This document shows positions 6,898 to 9,333 of a stretch of DNA of 9,333 nucleotides, one piece after another; position 1 is the first letter of the stretch, and each line of letters opens with the position of its first letter. The notes below the pieces were generated by a model that had not been told where the DNA came from, searched no databases, and saw nothing but the letters and a program-made list of their open reading frames with translations. Source of the stretch: an uncultured Lachnospiraceae bacterium (GTDB lineage: Bacteria > Bacillota > Clostridia > Lachnospirales > Lachnospiraceae); NCBI GenBank assembly GCA_946538445.1, contig CAMNGO010000068.1, positions 1-9,333 of the forward strand. Direction: 5' to 3'. Position numbers and translations under genes: made by a program.

Positions 6898-6933
6898 AAA
6901 AAAAGTGTCTCGCGCAAGCAAGACACTTTTTTT
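6898..6933. terminator. Bidirectional Rho-independent terminator between convergent operons
   Basis: A perfect 13-base inverted repeat (6898-6910 with 6921-6933) has an A7 left flank and a T7 right flank, so transcripts from either strand form a hairpin ending in a U-run. It lies between the amidohydrolase stop (6871) and the iorB stop (6965) and serves both. A further 9-base inverted pair (6871-6879 with 6931-6939) surrounds it and overlaps the T-tract. Confidence 0.9.
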
Positions 6934-6964
6934 AAAGATATAATTATCAATCGATATATAAATC

Positions 6965-7537
6965 TTAATTCTCTGCTCTTCCCAATGCAAAGGCTTTGAG
7001 ATTCATCTCACGGAATTTCTCCGGGATACAGTCCTTGATGGCCTGGATCCATTTTTCTTCGGGGATGTCAAAATATCTGGACAGTCTTCCCATGAGAACG
7101 ATGTTCACAGCTTTGGAAGAACCGGCTTCATTTGCCAGGCTGACGCAATCCATTGCGTCCACTGTGATCCCCAGGTTTTCCATCTTCCCGATCAGATTCT
7201 CCGGGTAGGAAGCCGCGCCAATGATGACAGGCATGGGATCAATCTCCTGGGTGTTGACCACGATTCGTCCGTCCTTCTTCAGGTATTCCACATAACGGGC
7301 AGCCTCAAGTTTCTCGAAAGATACGATAACATCTGCCTCTCCCTTATCAATGATCGGAGAATAGACTTTTTCACCGAAGCGAACATATGTCACAACGCTT
7401 CCTCCACGCTGGCTCATACCATGTACTTCGGATACTTTCACATCATATCCTTCCTGTAGTAATAAATGTCCTAATAATTTGCTGGCAAGAAGAGATCCCT
7501 GACCGCCGACACCAACAATCATAATATTTTTCGTCAT
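6965..7537 (-). CDS. iorB: Indolepyruvate:ferredoxin oxidoreductase, beta subunit
   Basis: The small subunit of the enzyme that oxidatively decarboxylates aryl pyruvates (indolepyruvate, phenylpyruvate, 4-hydroxyphenylpyruvate) to aryl-acetyl-CoA with ferredoxin as acceptor. At 190 residues it has the gamma-type domain of the 2-oxoacid:ferredoxin oxidoreductases: GVGGQG (9-14), SEVHGMSQRGGSV (36-48), then VIVSFEKLEAARY (70-82). All match IorB length and order. The ATG at 7535-7537 is preceded by AGAGGAGGT (7545-7553), which overlaps the TAG stop of iorA (7552-7554); the two genes are 14 bases apart and probably translationally coupled. Being the last gene, it ends at the bidirectional terminator. 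It needs the alpha subunit for activity. Other KOR/POR gamma proteins share the fold, but the pairing with a full IorA makes the call firm. Confidence 0.93.
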   Translation of the reverse strand: MTKNIMIVGVGGQGSLLASKLLGHLLLQEGYDVKVSEVHGMSQRGGSVVTYVRFGEKVYSPIIDKGEADVIVSFEKLEAARYVEYLKKDGRIVVNTQEIDPMPVIIGAASYPENLIGKMENLGITVDAMDCVSLANEAGSSKAVNIVLMGRLSRYFDIPEEKWIQAIKDCIPEKFREMNLKAFALGRAEN

Positions 7538-7544
7538 AACCGGT

Positions 7545-7554
7545 ACCTCCTCTA
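7545..7554 (-). promoter_or_regulatory. iorB ribosome binding site overlapping the iorA stop
   Basis: AGAGGAGGT on the minus strand spans the iorA TAG stop codon (7552-7554). Terminating ribosomes would cover or hand over to the iorB start, favouring a fixed subunit ratio. Confidence 0.7.
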
Positions 7555-9279
7555 ATTCTGTAATGCATCAAAACGGCACATCTGCTGACAGACTCCGCAG
7601 CCTACACAGAGTGTATTATCTATCACTGCTTTTTTGTTCTTGACACTGATGGCCGGACAGCCGATACGCATGCAGGACTTACAGCCCACACACTTGTCCT
7701 CATCCACCTTAAGCGGAGGATTGTGCTTCACATATTTCAGAAGGGCACAAGGACGGCGGCTGATGATCACGGAAGGTTCCTCCGCAGCCAGTTCTTCCTT
7801 CAGAACACGGTCACACTGGGCCAGGTCATAGGGATCCACGATGGCAATGCGGTTGAATCCCATGGAACGGCAGAGATTCTCAAGATGGATCTTCCCTGCA
7901 GGGTCTCCCTTGATATTGTAGCCGGTAGTCGGATTCTGCTGATGTCCGGTCATACCGGTAATGGAATTATCAAGGATAATGATAGTGGAGTTACTCTGGT
8001 TATATGCCACATTGGCAAGACCGGTCATACCGGAATGCATGAAGGTGGAATCACCGATCACGGCAACTGTCTTCCCTTCGCTTTCTTTGCCGAGAACCTT
8101 ATTGAATCCGTGGGTTGCGCCTATGGAGGCACCCATACATAAGGTCATCTCGATGGCAGATAATGGAGGCACTGCTCCTAAGGTGTAACATCCGATATCT
8201 CCCAGTACGGTACATTTATTCTTTGCTAAAGTATAGAACATGCCACGGTGGGGACATCCGGCACACATAACAGGAGGCCTGTTTGGCAAAGTCTCACCAA
8301 GAGACTTGTATTCCGGAACTTCCTCCCCCAGTTTGGAGGCGATCAGGTTCTGGGAGAACTCTCCAAGAAGCGGAAGAACATCCTTTCCTGACACTTCCAG
8401 TCCAAGCTGTCTGCAATGGTTCTCGATGATGGGATCCAGCTCTTCGACAACAACAAGTTTATCAACCTTAGCGGCGAAATCCTTAATCAGCTTAACAGGG
8501 AGCGGATTGGTCATACCAAGCTTCAGGATGGAAGCTCTGTCCCCATATACCTCCTTGGCGTACTGGTAACTGGTGGAATGAGTAATGATACCGATACCGG
8601 TATCTCCCATCTCCACACGGTTAAATGGACAGTTTTCTGCATACTCGGTCAGTTTTCTGGTCCTCTCCTCCACGATGGGATGACGACGGATGGCGTTACC
8701 CGGCATCATAACATATTTTCCGATATTCTTCTCATAGGGGATGGTCTCGGGAACCACACGCTCGGAAGTCTCCACCACACTCTGGGAATGGGCCACACGA
8801 GTGCACATCTTTATGATTACAGGTGTATCAAATTCCTCGGACATCTCATATGCTTTCTTTGCAAATTCCAATGCTTCCGCAGAATCAGAGGGTTCTAACA
8901 TGGGCACCTTGGATGCGATGGCATGATGGCGGGAATCCTGCTCATTCTGAGAAGAATGCATACCGGCGTCATCTGCTACACAGATGATCATACCACCGTT
9001 CACTCCGGTGTAGGAGGCTGTATATAAAGGGTCTGCAGCAACATTTAAACCAACGTGCTTCATACCGCAAAAACTTCTTTTTCCTGCAAGAGATGCACCA
9101 AAGGCTACCTCCATGGCAACCTTCTCGTTGGGTGCCCATTCGCAGTAGATCTCATCATATTTGGCTGCTTCTTCTGTCACTTCTGTGCTGGGGGTTCCAG
9201 GGTAGCTGGATACCAGACTGCATCCTGCTTCATATAGGCCCCTGGCAAATGCTTTGTTACCTAACATTAACTGTCTCAT
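7552..9279 (-). CDS. iorA: Indolepyruvate:ferredoxin oxidoreductase, alpha subunit
   Basis: The catalytic thiamine diphosphate subunit that converts aryl pyruvate + CoA to aryl-acetyl-CoA + CO2, feeding electrons to ferredoxin; a cytoplasmic, oxygen-sensitive enzyme. It has 575 residues. Domain order: Pyr-type domain with SSYPGTPSTEV (24-34) and EWAPNEKVAMEVAFGAS (47-63); a middle transketolase-C-like domain (about 225-310); CAGCPHRGMFY (339-349); ThDP/Mg site GDIGCYTLG (360-368) and GDSTFMHSG (409-417) through DNSITGMTGHQ (437-447). A C-terminal 2x[4Fe-4S] ferredoxin domain has CX2CX2CX4C (Cys530, 533, 536, 541) and CX2CX2CX3C (Cys558, 561, 564, 568); the second lacks the usual trailing Pro. 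The ATG at 9277-9279 has AGGA (9288-9291) eight bases upstream. Upstream in-frame starts (ATG at 9288, TTG at 9330) have worse or no ribosome binding sites. Confidence 0.95.
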   Translation of the reverse strand: MRQLMLGNKAFARGLYEAGCSLVSSYPGTPSTEVTEEAAKYDEIYCEWAPNEKVAMEVAFGASLAGKRSFCGMKHVGLNVAADPLYTASYTGVNGGMIICVADDAGMHSSQNEQDSRHHAIASKVPMLEPSDSAEALEFAKKAYEMSEEFDTPVIIKMCTRVAHSQSVVETSERVVPETIPYEKNIGKYVMMPGNAIRRHPIVEERTRKLTEYAENCPFNRVEMGDTGIGIITHSTSYQYAKEVYGDRASILKLGMTNPLPVKLIKDFAAKVDKLVVVEELDPIIENHCRQLGLEVSGKDVLPLLGEFSQNLIASKLGEEVPEYKSLGETLPNRPPVMCAGCPHRGMFYTLAKNKCTVLGDIGCYTLGAVPPLSAIEMTLCMGASIGATHGFNKVLGKESEGKTVAVIGDSTFMHSGMTGLANVAYNQSNSTIIILDNSITGMTGHQQNPTTGYNIKGDPAGKIHLENLCRSMGFNRIAIVDPYDLAQCDRVLKEELAAEEPSVIISRRPCALLKYVKHNPPLKVDEDKCVGCKSCMRIGCPAISVKNKKAVIDNTLCVGCGVCQQMCRFDALQN

Positions 9280-9298
9280 GGTAATCATCCTTTCCGTT

Positions 9299-9333
9299 TT
9301 ACTGTTTCTCCGCCTCTTCCGTGCGGTCAATTA
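9299..9333 (-). CDS. Possible C-terminal end of an upstream gene in the iorAB operon
   Basis: On the minus strand an open frame reads I-D-R-T-E-E-A-E-K-Q then TAA (9299-9301), 19 bases before the iorA ATG. The charged tail and close spacing look like the end of a co-transcribed gene cut by the right edge. PaaK-type phenylacetate-CoA ligases, common neighbours of iorAB, often end in a basic stretch followed by a V-I-D-x-R-like sequence, which the I-D-R here could match. Ten codons are far too few to identify it, and the frame could be chance. Confidence 0.3.
   Translation of the reverse strand, partial: IDRTEEAEKQ

Noticed and set aside
7723..8142. Plus-strand open frames within iorA (7723-8142, 8416-8898 and others)
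   Set aside because: All lie antisense to the motif-rich iorA frame; no promoter, RBS or domain supports them.
9280..9330. Extended iorA start at TTG 9330 or ATG 9288
   Set aside because: The added residues are a basic run not seen in IorA; the ATG at 9279 has a well-spaced AGGA, and the ATG at 9288 overlaps it.
1..9333. Mobile element, CRISPR array, phage or defence system
   Set aside because: No transposase, integrase, spaced direct repeats or defence protein was found; the genes are metabolic with uniform coding style.

Overview
The window looks like chromosomal DNA of a strictly anaerobic Gram-positive Firmicute, most likely a gut-type Clostridia/Lachnospiraceae. This is inferred from strong GGAGG-type ribosome binding sites, sigma-A-like promoters, moderate GC coding DNA with AT-rich gaps, an oxygen-sensitive ferredoxin-linked 2-oxoacid oxidoreductase, and a bacterial ADP-glucose-type glycogen synthase. 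No species can be named from sequence alone. No mobile element, CRISPR array, tRNA or rRNA was seen.

Layout: (a) 1-928, minus strand, the N-terminal two thirds of a glycogen synthase running off the left edge; (b) 1107-2693, minus, a sodium:solute symporter with its own promoter and a structured leader; (c) 2910-4544, minus, an AMP-forming acyl-CoA synthetase ending in a clear Rho-independent terminator; (d) divergent from it, 4798-5985 and 6020-6871, plus, an operon of a PLP aminotransferase and a COG2159-type metal-dependent amidohydrolase; (e) a bidirectional terminator at about 6898-6933; (f) 6965-7537 and 7552-9279, minus, the beta and alpha subunits of indolepyruvate:ferredoxin oxidoreductase (iorB, iorA), apparently continuing upstream into a gene of which only the last codons are visible at the right edge.

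Functional reading: the ligase, aminotransferase and IorAB supply all the steps that connect an aromatic amino acid to an aryl acid: amino acid <-> aryl pyruvate (aminotransferase), aryl pyruvate + CoA <-> aryl-acetyl-CoA + CO2 + reduced ferredoxin (IorAB), aryl-acetyl-CoA <-> aryl acetate (ligase). The direction is open. It may be oxidative fermentation of aromatic amino acids, or ATP-driven salvage of aryl acids into amino acids. The amidohydrolase is the unexplained member and the best candidate for something new. The symporter could carry a substrate of the pathway, but it is a separate transcription unit. The glycogen synthase is probably an unrelated neighbour. All intergenic gaps are under 300 bases.
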